Positions 44,341 through 54,759 of a DNA stretch of 64,000 nt are shown piece by piece. Below the pieces are notes generated by a model. It ran no database searches, had not been told where the DNA came from, and worked only from the letters and a program-made list of their open reading frames with translations. The number at the start of each line of letters is the position of its first letter. Position 1 is the stretch's first letter. Source of the stretch: Dyella sp. GSA-30 (GTDB lineage: Bacteria > Pseudomonadota > Gammaproteobacteria > Xanthomonadales > Rhodanobacteraceae); contig NZ_AP027042.1 of assembly GCF_027924605.1 (NCBI RefSeq), forward strand, positions 4,441,524 through 4,505,523. Reading direction: 5' to 3'. The position numbers were made by a program, and so were the translations under genes.

Positions 44341-46242
44341 TTACATACGATCCGTAGCGATCTTGATATCCGCAGTAGCTTTAAGCGCTTCGATCAAACC
44401 ATTCGTCTGCATCGCGCCGAAGGTCTGCTGCATCTGCGTGCGCAGCGAGTTGCGATCGTCCGGCGTCATCTTCGACAGGTCGGCGCCCTCGACCTTGTCG
44501 AGCGCCAGCAGATCGAAGCTCCCATCGGGCAACGCTACCGACGCATACTGCGGCTTGCCTTCCACCGGATGCGGCAGCTTGAATGCCTGCGTCAGCAGTT
44601 CCGGCGGAACCTGGTCCTGACCGCGCTGGACGTCGTTGACGGTGCGTACGGTAGCACCCAGGGACGTTGCAACGGTTTGCAGATCTTCGCCCTTCTGCAG
44701 GCGAGCGAGCAGCGCATCCGCTTGCTGCTTGGCTGCAGCCACCGTGCGTTCGTCGACAATCTTCTTGCGGATCTCGTCGCTGACCTGAGCCAGCGGACGG
44801 ACGGCAGATGCAACATGTTTGTCGACGCGCACCACGACGGCATGATCGCCACCCAGGTCGATCAGACCCGAGTTGTTACCCTGGGCCAGCACGTCGTCGG
44901 AAAACGCCGCCGTGACGACTTTCGGATTTGCCGCGATGCCCGTCGCCGCGCCCTGGCGCGAGAATGCTTCCGTGGTCTTGACCGTCAGCTTGAGTTCCTG
45001 CGCGGCCGGATCCAGCGAAGACGGCGACTGGTAGGTCTTGTCCGCAAGCTTGCCGGCGAAATCGTTGTACAGGCGATCACTATCGGCCTTGGCCGCTTCC
45101 TGCGCCAGCTGTGCACGCACTTCTTCGAACGGCTTGACCTCACCCGCACGCACGTCGCGCAGGTAGATGATGTGGTAGCCCTCGTCAGGCGACAGCACCG
45201 GCTTGGAGATCTGGCCCTTCTGCATGGAGAACAGCGCAGTGTCGAACGCCGGGTTGGCAATGCCTTTTTCCAGCCAGCTCAGATCACCACCTTGACGCTT
45301 CGAGCCCAAGTCTTCCGAATCCTGTTCGGCCAGCTTGGCGAAGTTCTGCGGCGTGGCTTCCGAGGCGATCTTTTCGGCCTTGGCCAGTGCCGCCTTCTGC
45401 TGTTCCGGCGTTGCGTTCTTGGGCACGTTGATCAGGATGTGCGACACTAGGCGCTGCTCGGGCTTCTGGAAGCGCTGCTTTGCCGCGTCGTAGCGCTTCT
45501 TGAGTTCTTCGTCGCTGGCCTGCGCTTCGGGCTTGAGGTCCGCGCCGTTGACTTCGAGGTAGCTCAGAGACACCGTCTCGGGGCTCATGAAGTCCGCCTG
45601 GTGTGCCTTGTAGTACGCATCGATCTGCGCGTCGGTGACATTGCTGTCGACGCCGGCCGGGTGCGGCAGCGCCACGAAGCGAAGGTTGCGGCGCTGGAAA
45701 TTGATGTTCAGGAAACGATCTACGTCCGCGTCGGTGACGATCGCGCTGCCAGCCAGAGCATCAGGCAATTGCTGCACCTGCAGGTCCGAACGAACCTGAC
45801 CCTCGAACGTGGTCGGTGCCATGCCCTGCGCGGCCAACAGCGCGCGATAGGTGTTCGGATCGAACTGTCCGTTGATCTGGAAGTACGGCAGCGACGCAAT
45901 GCGCTCGCGTACCGCGCCACTGGACACGCGCATGCCGAGATCTTCGCCGGTCTGGGTCAGCAGCGTCTGCGCGATCATTGCGTCCAGCACGCGCTGCTTC
46001 ATTTCCGGCTTTTCGTAGACGCTCGTATCGCCTTTCTGCTCAGCGGTCTGCTGGCGCAGGCTGTTTAGGCGATTCTGAAACTCCTGCTGGCTGATTTCAT
46101 GCTTGCCGACCTTGGCGACGAACGTTTCGGTATTGCCCAGGAAATAGGACTCGATACCGAAAAATGCCACGGCAAACACGCAAACGCCCAGAACGACGAT
46201 GGCTGGCCATCCGTGTAGCTTGTTACGTAGTGCCTGCAACAT
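44341..46242 (-). CDS. ppiD: Periplasmic folding chaperone PpiD
   Basis: A 633-residue inner-membrane-anchored chaperone. The N-terminus (MLQALRNKLHGWPAIVVLGVCVFAVAFFGIE) holds the single membrane helix, a SurA_N-type domain follows, and a parvulin domain spans LVSHILINVPKNATPEQQ to GGDLSWLEKG and SPDEGYHIIYLRDV. It helps newly exported proteins fold near the Sec translocon. The start at 46242 gives the usual N-terminus. Two tRNA genes separate it from hupB. Confidence 0.95.
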   Translation of the reverse strand: MLQALRNKLHGWPAIVVLGVCVFAVAFFGIESYFLGNTETFVAKVGKHEISQQEFQNRLNSLRQQTAEQKGDTSVYEKPEMKQRVLDAMIAQTLLTQTGEDLGMRVSSGAVRERIASLPYFQINGQFDPNTYRALLAAQGMAPTTFEGQVRSDLQVQQLPDALAGSAIVTDADVDRFLNINFQRRNLRFVALPHPAGVDSNVTDAQIDAYYKAHQADFMSPETVSLSYLEVNGADLKPEAQASDEELKKRYDAAKQRFQKPEQRLVSHILINVPKNATPEQQKAALAKAEKIASEATPQNFAKLAEQDSEDLGSKRQGGDLSWLEKGIANPAFDTALFSMQKGQISKPVLSPDEGYHIIYLRDVRAGEVKPFEEVRAQLAQEAAKADSDRLYNDFAGKLADKTYQSPSSLDPAAQELKLTVKTTEAFSRQGAATGIAANPKVVTAAFSDDVLAQGNNSGLIDLGGDHAVVVRVDKHVASAVRPLAQVSDEIRKKIVDERTVAAAKQQADALLARLQKGEDLQTVATSLGATVRTVNDVQRGQDQVPPELLTQAFKLPHPVEGKPQYASVALPDGSFDLLALDKVEGADLSKMTPDDRNSLRTQMQQTFGAMQTNGLIEALKATADIKIATDRM

Positions 46243-46329
46243 TGAAGTGATCTCGCAATCGTTTCCGACACCCGGCCCCGCGCCGGGACGTAAATAACAA
46301 AGGCGCCACATGGGCGCCCTTGCGTTCTG

Positions 46330-46406
46330 TGGCGGAGCGGACGGGACTCGAACCCGCGACCTCCGGCGTGACAGGCCAGCATTCTAACCGACTGAACTAC
46401 CGCTCC
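46330..46406 (-). tRNA. tRNA-Asp(GTC), copy 2
   Basis: A 77-base cloverleaf with encoded CCA, identical to the plus-strand copy at 32967-33043. It follows tRNA-Val by 8 bases. Confidence 0.97.
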
Positions 46407-46414
46407 ACACAATC

Positions 46415-46489
46415 TGGTGGGTGCTGTAGGGATCGAACCTACGACCCTCGCCTTGTAAGGGCGACGCTCTACCGCTGAGCTAAGCACCC
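46415..46489 (-). tRNA. tRNA-Val(TAC)
   Basis: A 75-base cloverleaf with encoded CCA: acceptor GGGTGCT/AGCACCC, anticodon loop CTTACAA in stem TCGCC/GGCGA. It starts 20 bases after the hupB stop, so it is probably cotranscribed with hupB. Confidence 0.97.
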
Positions 46490-46509
46490 AAAACCAAGCG
46501 GGTAGCCGC

Positions 46510-46782
46510 TTAGTTTAAGGCATCCTTCAGCGTCTTGCCAGCCTTGAAGGCCGGGACCTTCGAAGCCTTGATCTTGATCACTTCGTTGGTGCGCGGGTTA
46601 CGACCGGTGCGAGCGGCGCGCTTGCGCACGGTAAAGGTACCGAAGCCAACGACCGATACGTCGTCGCCCTTCTTCAGAGCCTTCTGCACGGTCTCGAAGA
46701 ACGCCTCGAGCGCGCGGCCGGCGTCGGCCTTGGTGAGCTCGGCCTTCTCGGCGACGGCATTGATCAGATCGGTTTTATTCAT
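46510..46782 (-). CDS. hupB: DNA-binding protein HU-beta
   Basis: A 90-residue HU-type nucleoid protein. [22 protein letters not shown] leads into the DNA-binding arm [26 protein letters not shown] and ends [14 protein letters not shown]. It binds and bends DNA as a dimer. Position between lon and ppiD matches hupB. A sigma-70 promoter lies upstream at 46932-46960, giving a leader of roughly 140 bases, and tRNA-Val and tRNA-Asp follow closely. Confidence 0.97.
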   Translation of the reverse strand: MNKTDLINAVAEKAELTKADAGRALEAFFETVQKALKKGDDVSVVGFGTFTVRKRAARTGRNPRTNEVIKIKASKVPAFKAGKTLKDALN

Positions 46783-46931
46783 TGAGACACTCCCTTCAAT
46801 ACGGTTATGCAGCCCGCGTAATCAGTCTGGGACGAAGCAGCGCCGCCAACCATAAGGTGGACGGATCAAACGCTACCCCGCGACCCCGCATCGCTTTCGC
46901 TCTTCGCAGCGTCTGGATGGCGGTGCCGCCC

Positions 46932-46960
46932 TTTATACCAGTGCCCCTTAGGGTCCGCAA
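46932..46960 (-). promoter_or_regulatory. Probable sigma-70 promoter of hupB
   Basis: On the minus strand TTGCGG (46955-46960), 17-base spacer and TATAAA (46932-46937), preceded by GG. It lies 150 bases upstream of hupB in the 333-base gene-free region 46783-47115, which otherwise holds only the lon terminator. Confidence 0.65.
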
Positions 46961-47053
46961 TACAAGTTGTACCAACGTTTTCCGGCCTATAGCGCATGTC
47001 GATGACGACATGCAACAACGTCAAAGTATGCGTTGCGCGTCGATTCATTCGCC

Positions 47054-47086
47054 AAAAAAAAGAGGCGTGCCAAGCACGCCTCTTTT
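47054..47086 (-). terminator. Rho-independent terminator of lon
   Basis: AAGAGGCGTGC and GCACGCCTCTT pair around a 3-base loop and are followed on the minus strand by TTTTTT, 29 bases past the lon stop. Confidence 0.94.
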
Positions 47087-47115
47087 GTGATGCATCGAAC
47101 AAAACTTGCGCGATA

Positions 47116-49614
47116 TCAATGCGGTCGCACGTGAGCTTCGTTTGAATCTTCCACCGTATTGTCGACCTTGCCCGCAGCCGGTTCGCCTTCTTTGGCGAGC
47201 GGCTGCAATGGACGCTCCAGCGCAATGTCGAGTACTTCATCGATCCAGCGTACCGGATGAATATCCAGCGAGCTGGTGATGTTGTCCGGGATATCGGCCA
47301 GATCCTTCTTGTTCTCGTCCGGAATGATCACGGTGGTAATGCCGCCGCGGTGCGCTGCCAGCAGCTTTTCCTTCAGGCCGCCGATCGGCAGCACGCGACC
47401 ACGCAGCGTGATCTCGCCGGTCATCGCCACTTCCGAACGTACCGGCACCTTGGTGAGCACGGACACCAGCGCAGTGCACATGGCGATACCCGCGCTCGGG
47501 CCATCCTTCGGTGTCGCGCCTTCGGGCACATGGATGTGCACGTCGAGCTTTTCGTGGAAGGTCGGATCGATACCCAACTGCTCGGTGCGCGCACGCACCA
47601 CCGACAATGCGGCCTGGATCGACTCCTTCATCACGTCACCGAGCTGACCGGTATGCACCAGCCTGCCCTTGCCGCTGACTACGGACGCCTCGATGCTGAG
47701 CAGATCGCCACCCACCTGAGTCCAGGCCAGACCGGTCACCAGACCGACTTCGTTCTGCAATTCCTTGCGACCGAAATCGAAACGGCGCACGCCCAGGTAC
47801 TGCTCGAGGTTGCTCGAATCGACCTGGATCGAGTTCGATTTCGCCTTCGACTTGGTGGTCTTGGCTTCGGCCGTCTTCGCCTTGGCCTTGGCTTTCTTGA
47901 CCTCGCCCAGGGTCAGCTCCTTCACCACCTTGCGGCAGATCTTGGACACTTCGCGCTCCAGGCTACGCACGCCCGACTCACGCGTGTAGTAGCGCACGAT
48001 GTCGCGCACAGCGTCTTCGGAAACCTTGAGCTCCTCGGGCTTGAGGCCATTGGCCTTCAGCTGCTTGGGCAACAGGTAACGTTGCGCGATCGCCAGCTTT
48101 TCGTCTTCGGTGTAACCCGGGATACGGATCACTTCCATACGATCGAGCAGCGGGCCCGGAATGTTCAGCGAGTTCGCGGTGGCAATCCACATCACCTCGG
48201 ACAGATCGAGATCCACTTCGAGGTAGTGATCGTTGAACGTATGGTTCTGCTCCGGATCGAGCACTTCGAGCAACGCTGACGACGGATCGCCGCGGAAGTC
48301 CATCGACATCTTGTCGATTTCGTCCAACACGAACAGCGGGTTCTTGGTGCCGATCTTGTTCATGTTCTGCACGATGCGACCCGGCATCGAACCGATGTAG
48401 GTACGGCGATGACCGCGGATTTCCGCTTCGTCGCGCACACCGCCCAGGCTCATGCGGACGAACTTGCGGTTCGTCGCCTTGGCAATCGACTGCCCAAGCG
48501 ACGTCTTGCCCACGCCAGGCGGGCCGACCAGGCACAGGATCGGGCCTTTCATCACGTTCACGCGCTGCTGCACGGCAAGGTATTCAAGGATGCGATCCTT
48601 GACCTTCTCCAGGCCGAAGTGATCGGCATCGAGCACTTCCTGCGCCATCTGCAGATCCTTGCGCACCTTGGAACGCTTCTTCCATGGCACACCGACCAGC
48701 CAGTCCAGATAATTGCGCACGACCGTGGCTTCGGCCGACATCGGCGACATCTGCTTGAGCTTGCCAAATTCCTGGCGCGCCTTGGTCAGCACCGCCTTGG
48801 GCATGCCGGCCGATTCGATCTTTTTCTGCAGCTCTTCGATTTCGTTCGGGCCATCCTCGCTCTCGCCGAGCTCCTTCTGGATCGCCTTCATCTGCTCGTT
48901 GAGGTAGTACTCGCGCTGGCTCTTTTCCATCTGCGACTTGACGCGGCCGCGGATGCGCTTTTCCACCTGCTGCAAATCCATCTCGCCATCGACCAGGCCG
49001 ATCAGCAATTCGAGACGCTGACCGACGTCGGCCGTTTCGAGCACTTTCTGTTTGTCCGCCATGCGCACCGAAAGATGTGCGGCGATCGAATCGGCCAGAC
49101 GCGACGGATCGTCGATACCCGACAGCGTCGCCAATACTTCCGGCGGCAACTTGCGGCTCTGCTTGACCAACTGCTCGAACAGCGAGATCAGCGTACGCGA
49201 CACCACATCGAGCTCGCGCTCCTTGGCGCTGTAGACCGACTCGATGACGCGCGACGTCGCGGTGAGCATGCCGCCGTCTTCGTTGTAGTTGTCGATCGAT
49301 ACGCGCGACTGCCCTTCGACCAGCACCTTGACGGTGCCATCGGGCAGTTTCAGCAACTGCAGGACACCGGCGAGCGTACCGATCTGGTGCAGATCGTCGA
49401 TTTCCGGATCGTCGATATCCGGGCTCTTCTGAGCCACCAGGAGAATTTGCCGCTCCCCTTCCATCGCGCGTTCGAGCGCGCGCATCGACTTGTCACGGCC
49501 GACGAACAGGGGAATGACCATATGGGGATAAACCACCACGTCGCGCAATGGCAACACTGGCAAAGCATCCAGTGCAGATCCGGTGGCTACGGGTAGTGAG
49601 GCGTTTTTTGCCAT
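47116..49614 (-). CDS. lon: ATP-dependent protease Lon
   Basis: An 832-residue LonA. N-terminal substrate domain ([23 protein letters not shown]), AAA+ module with Walker [16 protein letters not shown] near residue 366, and the protease domain with catalytic Ser near 706 in [11 protein letters not shown] and Lys in [17 protein letters not shown] Lys/Ala-rich insert ([20 protein letters not shown], ~580-600) joins ATPase and protease, and the C-terminus carries a ~35-residue acidic tail, making it longer than E. coli Lon (784). The start at 49614 has GAGGG upstream. It degrades misfolded and regulatory proteins. Confidence 0.97.
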   Translation of the reverse strand: MAKNASLPVATGSALDALPVLPLRDVVVYPHMVIPLFVGRDKSMRALERAMEGERQILLVAQKSPDIDDPEIDDLHQIGTLAGVLQLLKLPDGTVKVLVEGQSRVSIDNYNEDGGMLTATSRVIESVYSAKERELDVVSRTLISLFEQLVKQSRKLPPEVLATLSGIDDPSRLADSIAAHLSVRMADKQKVLETADVGQRLELLIGLVDGEMDLQQVEKRIRGRVKSQMEKSQREYYLNEQMKAIQKELGESEDGPNEIEELQKKIESAGMPKAVLTKARQEFGKLKQMSPMSAEATVVRNYLDWLVGVPWKKRSKVRKDLQMAQEVLDADHFGLEKVKDRILEYLAVQQRVNVMKGPILCLVGPPGVGKTSLGQSIAKATNRKFVRMSLGGVRDEAEIRGHRRTYIGSMPGRIVQNMNKIGTKNPLFVLDEIDKMSMDFRGDPSSALLEVLDPEQNHTFNDHYLEVDLDLSEVMWIATANSLNIPGPLLDRMEVIRIPGYTEDEKLAIAQRYLLPKQLKANGLKPEELKVSEDAVRDIVRYYTRESGVRSLEREVSKICRKVVKELTLGEVKKAKAKAKTAEAKTTKSKAKSNSIQVDSSNLEQYLGVRRFDFGRKELQNEVGLVTGLAWTQVGGDLLSIEASVVSGKGRLVHTGQLGDVMKESIQAALSVVRARTEQLGIDPTFHEKLDVHIHVPEGATPKDGPSAGIAMCTALVSVLTKVPVRSEVAMTGEITLRGRVLPIGGLKEKLLAAHRGGITTVIIPDENKKDLADIPDNITSSLDIHPVRWIDEVLDIALERPLQPLAKEGEPAAGKVDNTVEDSNEAHVRPH

Positions 49615-49721
49615 GTAAAAAAATCCCTCGAAGGAGACAAGTTCGGCTCGCCCCGACACTGCGCCGGGGTCACTTATACGTCAAGTGGAGGCGCCGACAG
49701 TTCAGTACAAGTGGATAAGCA

Positions 49722-49743
49722 AACGGCCCCTGTCGGGGCCGTT
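49722..49743 (-). terminator. Terminator-like hairpin after clpX
   Basis: AACGGCCCC and GGGGCCGTT form a 9-bp perfect stem with a 4-base loop, 80 bases past the clpX stop. The tail on the minus strand is TGCTTAT, with few U residues, so readthrough into lon is possible. Confidence 0.7.
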
Positions 49744-49822
49744 ATGTTTAGACGATGTATCGCCTGCGAGGCGTGAGACATCAGGAGGAAACGGACGTAA
49801 GCCCATCTCCTCCTTACCGTTT

Positions 49823-51121
49823 TCAGGCGGCGTCCCCACCCGACTCACCCGCAATCCGCTGCTGCTGCAAATTGCCGCGATAAATCAGGTACGGCTCGGC
49901 CTGCCCATCGATGACGGCGTCGTCGACCACGACCTTGCTGACGTGCTCGAGCGACGGCAGCTCGTACATGGTGTCGAGCAGCACCTGCTCCAGGATCGTA
50001 CGCAGGCCGCGTGCACCGGTCTTGCGCTTGAGCGCCTTGCGGGCAATGGCCTGCAACGCTTCCGGACGGAATTCCAGCTCCACGCCTTCCATCTCGAACA
50101 GACGGCGGAACTGCTTGGTCACGGCGTTCCTCGGCTCGGTGAGAATTTTCACCAGAGCGGGCTCATCCAGTTCGTCCAGCGTCGCAACGACCGGCAAACG
50201 ACCCACAAACTCGGGAATCAGACCGTAACGGACCAAGTCGGCGGGCTCGACATCGGCCAGCACCTTGCCCAGGTTCTCGGTGCGCTCTTTGCTGCGGACC
50301 TCGGCGGAGAAGCCGATACCCGTGGTCTCGGAACGCTGCTGGATGACTTTCTCCAGCCCCGCGAACGCGCCGCCACACATGAACAGAATGTTCTTGGTGT
50401 CGACCTGCAGGAATTCCTGTTGCGGATGCTTGCGGCCACCCTGCGGCGGCACCGATGCCAACGTGCCTTCGATCAGCTTCAGCAGAGCCTGCTGTACGCC
50501 TTCGCCGGACACGTCACGGGTGATCGACGGGTTTTCGCTCTTGCGCGAGATCTTGTCGATTTCATCGATATAGACGATGCCCGACTGCGCCTTGTCGACG
50601 TCGTAGTCGCACTTCTGCAGCAGCTTCTGGATGATGTTTTCCACGTCCTCGCCGACATAGCCGGCTTCGGTCAGCGTGGTGGCATCGGCGATCGTGAACG
50701 GCACATTGAGCAGGCGCGCCAGCGTTTCGGCCAGCAGCGTCTTGCCCGAACCGGTCGGACCGATCAGCAGAATATTGGATTTGCCAAGCTCGACGTCGTC
50801 GGCCTTCTGGCGCGACTCCATCCGCTTGTAGTGGTTGTAAACCGCCACCGCCAGCGCTTTCTTGGCACGCATCTGCCCGACCACGTACTGGTCGAGTGTC
50901 TCCATGATTTCCTTGGGCTTGGGCAGCTGGCTGCGCCCGGAGGCGGCCTTTTCCTCAAGCTCCTCACGGATGATGTCGTTGCACAGCTCTACGCACTCGT
51001 CGCAGATGAACACGGAGGGACCCGCGATCAGCTTGCGCACTTCATGCTGGCTTTTGCCGCAGAAGGAGCAGTAGAGAATCTTGCCGCTGTCGTTGGAACG
51101 GCCCTGCCGCTCGTCGCTCAT
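49823..51121 (-). CDS. clpX: ATP-dependent Clp protease ATP-binding subunit ClpX
   Basis: A 432-residue AAA+ unfoldase. The N-terminal zinc domain ([14 protein letters not shown]) recognises substrates and adaptors, Walker A is [15 protein letters not shown], Walker [10 protein letters not shown], and sensor and pore motifs follow. It feeds proteins to ClpP. The start [17 protein letters not shown] (51121) matches the family. It follows clpP by 106 bases on the same strand in the standard tig-clpP-clpX-lon order. Confidence 0.97.
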   Translation of the reverse strand: MSDERQGRSNDSGKILYCSFCGKSQHEVRKLIAGPSVFICDECVELCNDIIREELEEKAASGRSQLPKPKEIMETLDQYVVGQMRAKKALAVAVYNHYKRMESRQKADDVELGKSNILLIGPTGSGKTLLAETLARLLNVPFTIADATTLTEAGYVGEDVENIIQKLLQKCDYDVDKAQSGIVYIDEIDKISRKSENPSITRDVSGEGVQQALLKLIEGTLASVPPQGGRKHPQQEFLQVDTKNILFMCGGAFAGLEKVIQQRSETTGIGFSAEVRSKERTENLGKVLADVEPADLVRYGLIPEFVGRLPVVATLDELDEPALVKILTEPRNAVTKQFRRLFEMEGVELEFRPEALQAIARKALKRKTGARGLRTILEQVLLDTMYELPSLEHVSKVVVDDAVIDGQAEPYLIYRGNLQQQRIAGESGGDAA

Positions 51122-51227
51122 GCTTTGGATCCTGCTTTTAAAACGGTTGCGGCCCGAGAATAACACAGGGTTCCGTGTCTGCATCCAGACACAGAACCCC
51201 TTTTTCCGACCGGGAAAACGCCGTTAA

Positions 51228-51857
51228 TCAGGCGGATTTGACCGATTCGACGCCACGGCGGTCGAGTACGGCGTCGATCAGGCCGTATTCGCGGGCGGCT
51301 TCGGCACTCATGAAGCGGTCACGCTCCATATCGCGCTCGATCTTGTCCAGGGGCTGGCCGGTATGCTGAACGTAGATATCGTTCAGGCGGCGGCGCAGGT
51401 ACAGGATTTCCTGGGCCTGGATTTCGATGTCGGTCGCCTGGCCACGCGCACCGCCCGAGGGCTGATGGATCATGACGCGCGAATTGGGCAACGAGTAGCG
51501 CTTGCCTTTGGCACCTGCCATCAGCAGCAGCGACGCGGCGCTGCAGGCCTGGCCGATGCACATCGTGCTGACGTCGGGCTTGATGAATTGCATGGTGTCG
51601 TAGATCGCCAAACCGGCGGTTACGACGCCGCCCGGACTGTTGATGTACAGATGAATGTCCTTGTCGGGGTTTTCCGACTCGAGGAACAGCATCTGCGCCA
51701 CCAGCAGATTGGCGACCTGGTCGTTCACTTCGCCGACAAGAAAGATCACGCGCTCCTTCAGGAGGCGCGAATAAATGTCGTACGAGCGCTCGCCGCGGGC
51801 CGTCTGCTCGACGACCATCGGCACCAGGTTGAGGTCTTGGATCGGGTCCATGGCCAT
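51228..51857 (-). CDS. clpP: ATP-dependent Clp protease proteolytic subunit ClpP
   Basis: A 209-residue serine peptidase. The N-terminus [24 protein letters not shown] is typical; catalytic Ser lies in [21 protein letters not shown], His in [15 protein letters not shown] and Asp in the [17 protein letters not shown] region. The residues after the Ser read AAS instead of the E. coli MGA, closer to mitochondrial-type ClpP. It forms the tetradecameric chamber for ClpX. The hairpin at 51894-51919 separates it from tig. Confidence 0.97.
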   Translation of the reverse strand: MAMDPIQDLNLVPMVVEQTARGERSYDIYSRLLKERVIFLVGEVNDQVANLLVAQMLFLESENPDKDIHLYINSPGGVVTAGLAIYDTMQFIKPDVSTMCIGQACSAASLLLMAGAKGKRYSLPNSRVMIHQPSGGARGQATDIEIQAQEILYLRRRLNDIYVQHTGQPLDKIERDMERDRFMSAEAAREYGLIDAVLDRRGVESVKSA

Positions 51858-51893
51858 GCTTGTGGCTCTCCGGTTGATGTGCCTGTCTTTAGA

Positions 51894-51919
51894 GTGCCTG
51901 ATTTAATTCAATCAGGCAC
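51894..51919. other. Hairpin spanning the tig stop codon upstream of clpP
   Basis: GTGCCTGATT (51894-51903) and AATCAGGCAC (51910-51919) form a 10-bp perfect stem with a 6-base loop. The tig stop (51912-51914) is inside it. No U run follows; it may reduce or stabilise clpP message. Confidence 0.6.
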
Positions 51920-53204
51920 CGACCGGGCGCATCACTTCGTCGAAGCTCAGCGTCTGCGTCGTGGTTTTGGCGTGTTCCGCAACCCACTCGGCGACCTGGT
52001 CTTCCATGACGCGGTTTTGCAGCCCAGACATCAATTGGGGGTCATTGTTATAAAGTTCAACGACCTTTTCGGGTTCTTCATAGGTCGAGGCAATCGCGGC
52101 CAGTTGCTCGGCAACGCGCTTGCGGTCGATCACCAGGTTCTGCTTGCGGGAGATCTCGCCCATCAGCAGGCCGGCGATGACGCGCTTGCGAGCCACCGGG
52201 GTGGCAGCCTCGATCAGCTGCGGCGGCGGCTGTTGGCCACGCGGCACGCTGCCGGCCGCCAGACCACGGGCCTCGGACTGCACCATCAGATTCGGCACAT
52301 CGAGTTCCGGGTGGGCATCGGCCAGCTTTTCGGCCACTTCGCCCTTCAGGCGGGCCATGAGGGTAGCCTTGAGCTCACGCTCCAAATTGGCGCGGACTTC
52401 CTTACGGAAGGTGTCCAGGTCGCCATCGGCCACGCCGAACAGCTGGGCAAAGTCGGCGTCGACTTCGGGCAGCTTCGGCTCCTGCACCTTGATGACCTTG
52501 AATTCGACCTGCGCCGTCTTGCCGGCCAGCTGGTCGTTACGGAAGTCTTCCGGGAAGGCGATATCGGTGCTGAAGCTGTCGTCGGCCTGGTGGCCGGTCA
52601 AGGCTTCGTCGAGCGCCTTGAACAGGGTGCCCGAGCCGAGGACGCTGCCGGCGCGCTCCAGGCCTTCGGCGGGGAAGCGGTAGTCGCCAGCCTGGGCGGA
52701 GTACTCGAACATCACGAAGTCGCCTTCGGCCGAGGCGCGCTCGACGACTTCGAAGCTGCGACGCTGCTGACGCAGGGTCTCGATCATCTTTTCGATGTCG
52801 GCATCGCCGACTTCGGCCGCCGGGCGCGTGATTTCAAGCGCGGCGACGTCGATTTCGGGGAATTCCGGCATGATTTCGAACGTCGCCGTATAGGCGATTT
52901 CGCCGTTTTCCGGCGTACCGGTGGTGTCGATCGCCGGATTTGCGATCGGGCGCAGCTTTTCCTGCTCCACCGCTTCACGCAGCGTGCTGCCGATCAGGTC
53001 GGAAAGCACCTCACCACGCACCTGCGCACCGAAGCGCTGCTGGATGACCGTGGTGGGCACCTTGCCCGGGCGGAAACCCTTCAGGCGGATCGTACGGCCC
53101 ATCTCCGCGATACGCGCGGTCACCTGCGATTCGAAGCGCTCTGCGGGAAACTTGACCGTGAGCTTGCGCTCGAGCTTGCCGACGTTCTCAACCGAAACCT
53201 GCAT
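51912..53204 (-). CDS. tig: Trigger factor
   Basis: A 430-residue ribosome-associated chaperone. The N-terminal ribosome-binding loop is GFRPGKVPTTVIQQRFG, a FKBP-like isomerase domain covers ~150-245 (GDFVMFEYSAQAG, FPAEGLERAGSVLGSGT, FPEDFRNDQLAGKTAQVEFKV), and the C-terminal arms are helical. It shields nascent chains at the exit tunnel. The start MQVSVENVGKLERK (53204) has AGGAG 5 bases upstream. First of tig-clpP-clpX-lon. Confidence 0.97.
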   Translation of the reverse strand: MQVSVENVGKLERKLTVKFPAERFESQVTARIAEMGRTIRLKGFRPGKVPTTVIQQRFGAQVRGEVLSDLIGSTLREAVEQEKLRPIANPAIDTTGTPENGEIAYTATFEIMPEFPEIDVAALEITRPAAEVGDADIEKMIETLRQQRRSFEVVERASAEGDFVMFEYSAQAGDYRFPAEGLERAGSVLGSGTLFKALDEALTGHQADDSFSTDIAFPEDFRNDQLAGKTAQVEFKVIKVQEPKLPEVDADFAQLFGVADGDLDTFRKEVRANLERELKATLMARLKGEVAEKLADAHPELDVPNLMVQSEARGLAAGSVPRGQQPPPQLIEAATPVARKRVIAGLLMGEISRKQNLVIDRKRVAEQLAAIASTYEEPEKVVELYNNDPQLMSGLQNRVMEDQVAEWVAEHAKTTTQTLSFDEVMRPVGA

Positions 53205-53286
53205 GACGTCTCCTGGGTAACTGGATGGGGCGCCCGTCACAGACGCCGGCGGCCCTTGCCGCCTCAAAAAAATCAAATAAAAGGGA

Positions 53287-53371
53287 TGGTGCGAAAGAAG
53301 GGACTCGAACCCTTACGGTGTTACCCGCTGGAACCTAAATCCAGTGCGTCTACCAATTCCGCCACTCTCGC
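53287..53371 (-). tRNA. tRNA-Leu(TAG)
   Basis: An 85-base tRNA with a long variable arm and encoded CCA: acceptor GCGAGAG/CTTTCGC, anticodon loop TTTAGGT in stem CTGGA/TCCAG. It lies upstream of tig on the same strand. Confidence 0.96.
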
Positions 53372-53655
53372 ATCAGAACAACCCGAGGACGAATCCATAA
53401 CCACCGGATTTCAGAGGCTTTTTTGGCGAAGCTCGCCATCTTGCCCTCCCCGCCCAGCGCCTGGACCTCATCGCTCTTAAGTCGATGATTCCCTTACACG
53501 AAAGCGGGCCATTTTACGGTTGTGGGGGCGCGCAATACAAGGTGCGAAGCGAGGAGTCGCCGACGTCCACTGCCCTCACAAAGCCTCCCAGGCAGGCTGC
53601 GGCCAAGCCTGGCTTCATGCTACACAACGCGGGCCCACCGACGAACGAGCCGAGC

Positions 53656-54759
53656 ATGCCCCTCCCTGACCGCAAGCCACCTACACCCCGTGAGGGCTTG
53701 GCTTGGCGACGCGTACTGGCCTGGGCCGCCCTGTGCACGGCGATAGGCTTGCTCAATGCCTACCACCTCTACCTGGACGAGGCCGCCAACGGCCGCCACG
53801 GCGTGCTGTTGCCACGCGCCATCACTGAGCTGACAGGCGCCTGGTGTGCAGGGCTGTTGGTGCCTCCGTTGGCGGTGGCGCTCGGTCACCTGCGCCGGCA
53901 AGCCGGCGGGCGCCTTTTTCGCTATGCCGGGCATGTGGGCCTGTTGCTGGTGTTTTCGTTGCTGCATACCAGCCTGATCTGGGGTAGCCGCGTACTGCTT
54001 TTCCCGCTGGTCGGCATCACCGATTACGACTACGGCGTCATGGCCTGGCGCTACGCCATGGAATTTCCAAGCGACGTGATCCTGTACGGGTTGACCGCCT
54101 GCATCACTTGGCTCTTGCAGCACTATCGCGCCAGCCGTGCACGCGAACTGCATGCCGCGCAGCTGGAATCGGCATTGGCCGATGCCCGGCTGGATGCCTT
54201 GCGCCTGCAGCTCAATCCGCATTTCCTGTTCAATGCGCTCAATGCCGTATCCGCCACCATGTACGAGCAACCACGCGCAGCCGATGAAATGCTGGCGCGC
54301 GTGGGCGACCTGTTGCGCGCCACCCTGCAGGCGGATATGCAGGAACACACGCTCGGCGACGAACTGCGCCTGTTATCGCTCTATCTGGATATCCAAGGAG
54401 CCCGTTTCGGAGATCGTCTGCAAGTGAAGCTGGACATCGCCCAAGGCCTGGATTCGGTACGTGTACCATTCCTGGTGCTGCAACCGCTGGTGGAAAACGC
54501 CATCGAGCACGCTGGCAACGCAGTCGAACACTGCGTGAGCGTTCGTGCACGCGCCAACGATGGGCATGTGGAACTGTGCGTGAGCAACCAGGAAGGCAGT
54601 CCGGTCAGCCGTCACCATGGACACGGCATCGGCATGGGCAATACACAGGCAAGACTGCGGCACCTCTACGGCGAAGACGCCGGGCTCGCCCTGGAAACCG
54701 TGGCCGATCAGACGCAGGCACGCGTTTGGCTGCCTTTGCGCGAGATCGCAACGCCGTGA
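53656..54759 (+). CDS. LytS/AlgZ-type sensor histidine kinase
   Basis: A 367-residue membrane kinase. About four hydrophobic segments (RVLAWAALCTAIGLL, WCAGLLVPPLAVAL, VGLLLVFSLLHTSLIWG, DVILYGLTACITWLL) precede the His_kinase domain with the phosphoacceptor in LQLNPHFLFNALNAVSA and an ATPase domain with PFLVLQPLVENAIEHA and GHGIGMGNTQARL. It has no extracytoplasmic sensor domain of note. The start MPLPDRKPP (53656) was preferred; ATG 53617 is possible. The downstream regulator overlaps by 4 bases. The signal sensed is unknown. Confidence 0.9.
   Translation: MPLPDRKPPTPREGLAWRRVLAWAALCTAIGLLNAYHLYLDEAANGRHGVLLPRAITELTGAWCAGLLVPPLAVALGHLRRQAGGRLFRYAGHVGLLLVFSLLHTSLIWGSRVLLFPLVGITDYDYGVMAWRYAMEFPSDVILYGLTACITWLLQHYRASRARELHAAQLESALADARLDALRLQLNPHFLFNALNAVSATMYEQPRAADEMLARVGDLLRATLQADMQEHTLGDELRLLSLYLDIQGARFGDRLQVKLDIAQGLDSVRVPFLVLQPLVENAIEHAGNAVEHCVSVRARANDGHVELCVSNQEGSPVSRHHGHGIGMGNTQARLRHLYGEDAGLALETVADQTQARVWLPLREIATP

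Noticed and set aside
46065-46487. Minus-strand frame with AVVQSVRMLACHAGGRGFESRPLRH
   Set aside because: Read through tRNA-Val and tRNA-Asp; the same peptide appears at 32859-33047 because the tRNA-Asp copies are identical.
49615-49700. Heat-shock (sigma-32) promoter before lon
   Set aside because: CTTGAC and CCCCGG are present on the minus strand, but the ~10-base spacing is shorter than the usual 13-15.
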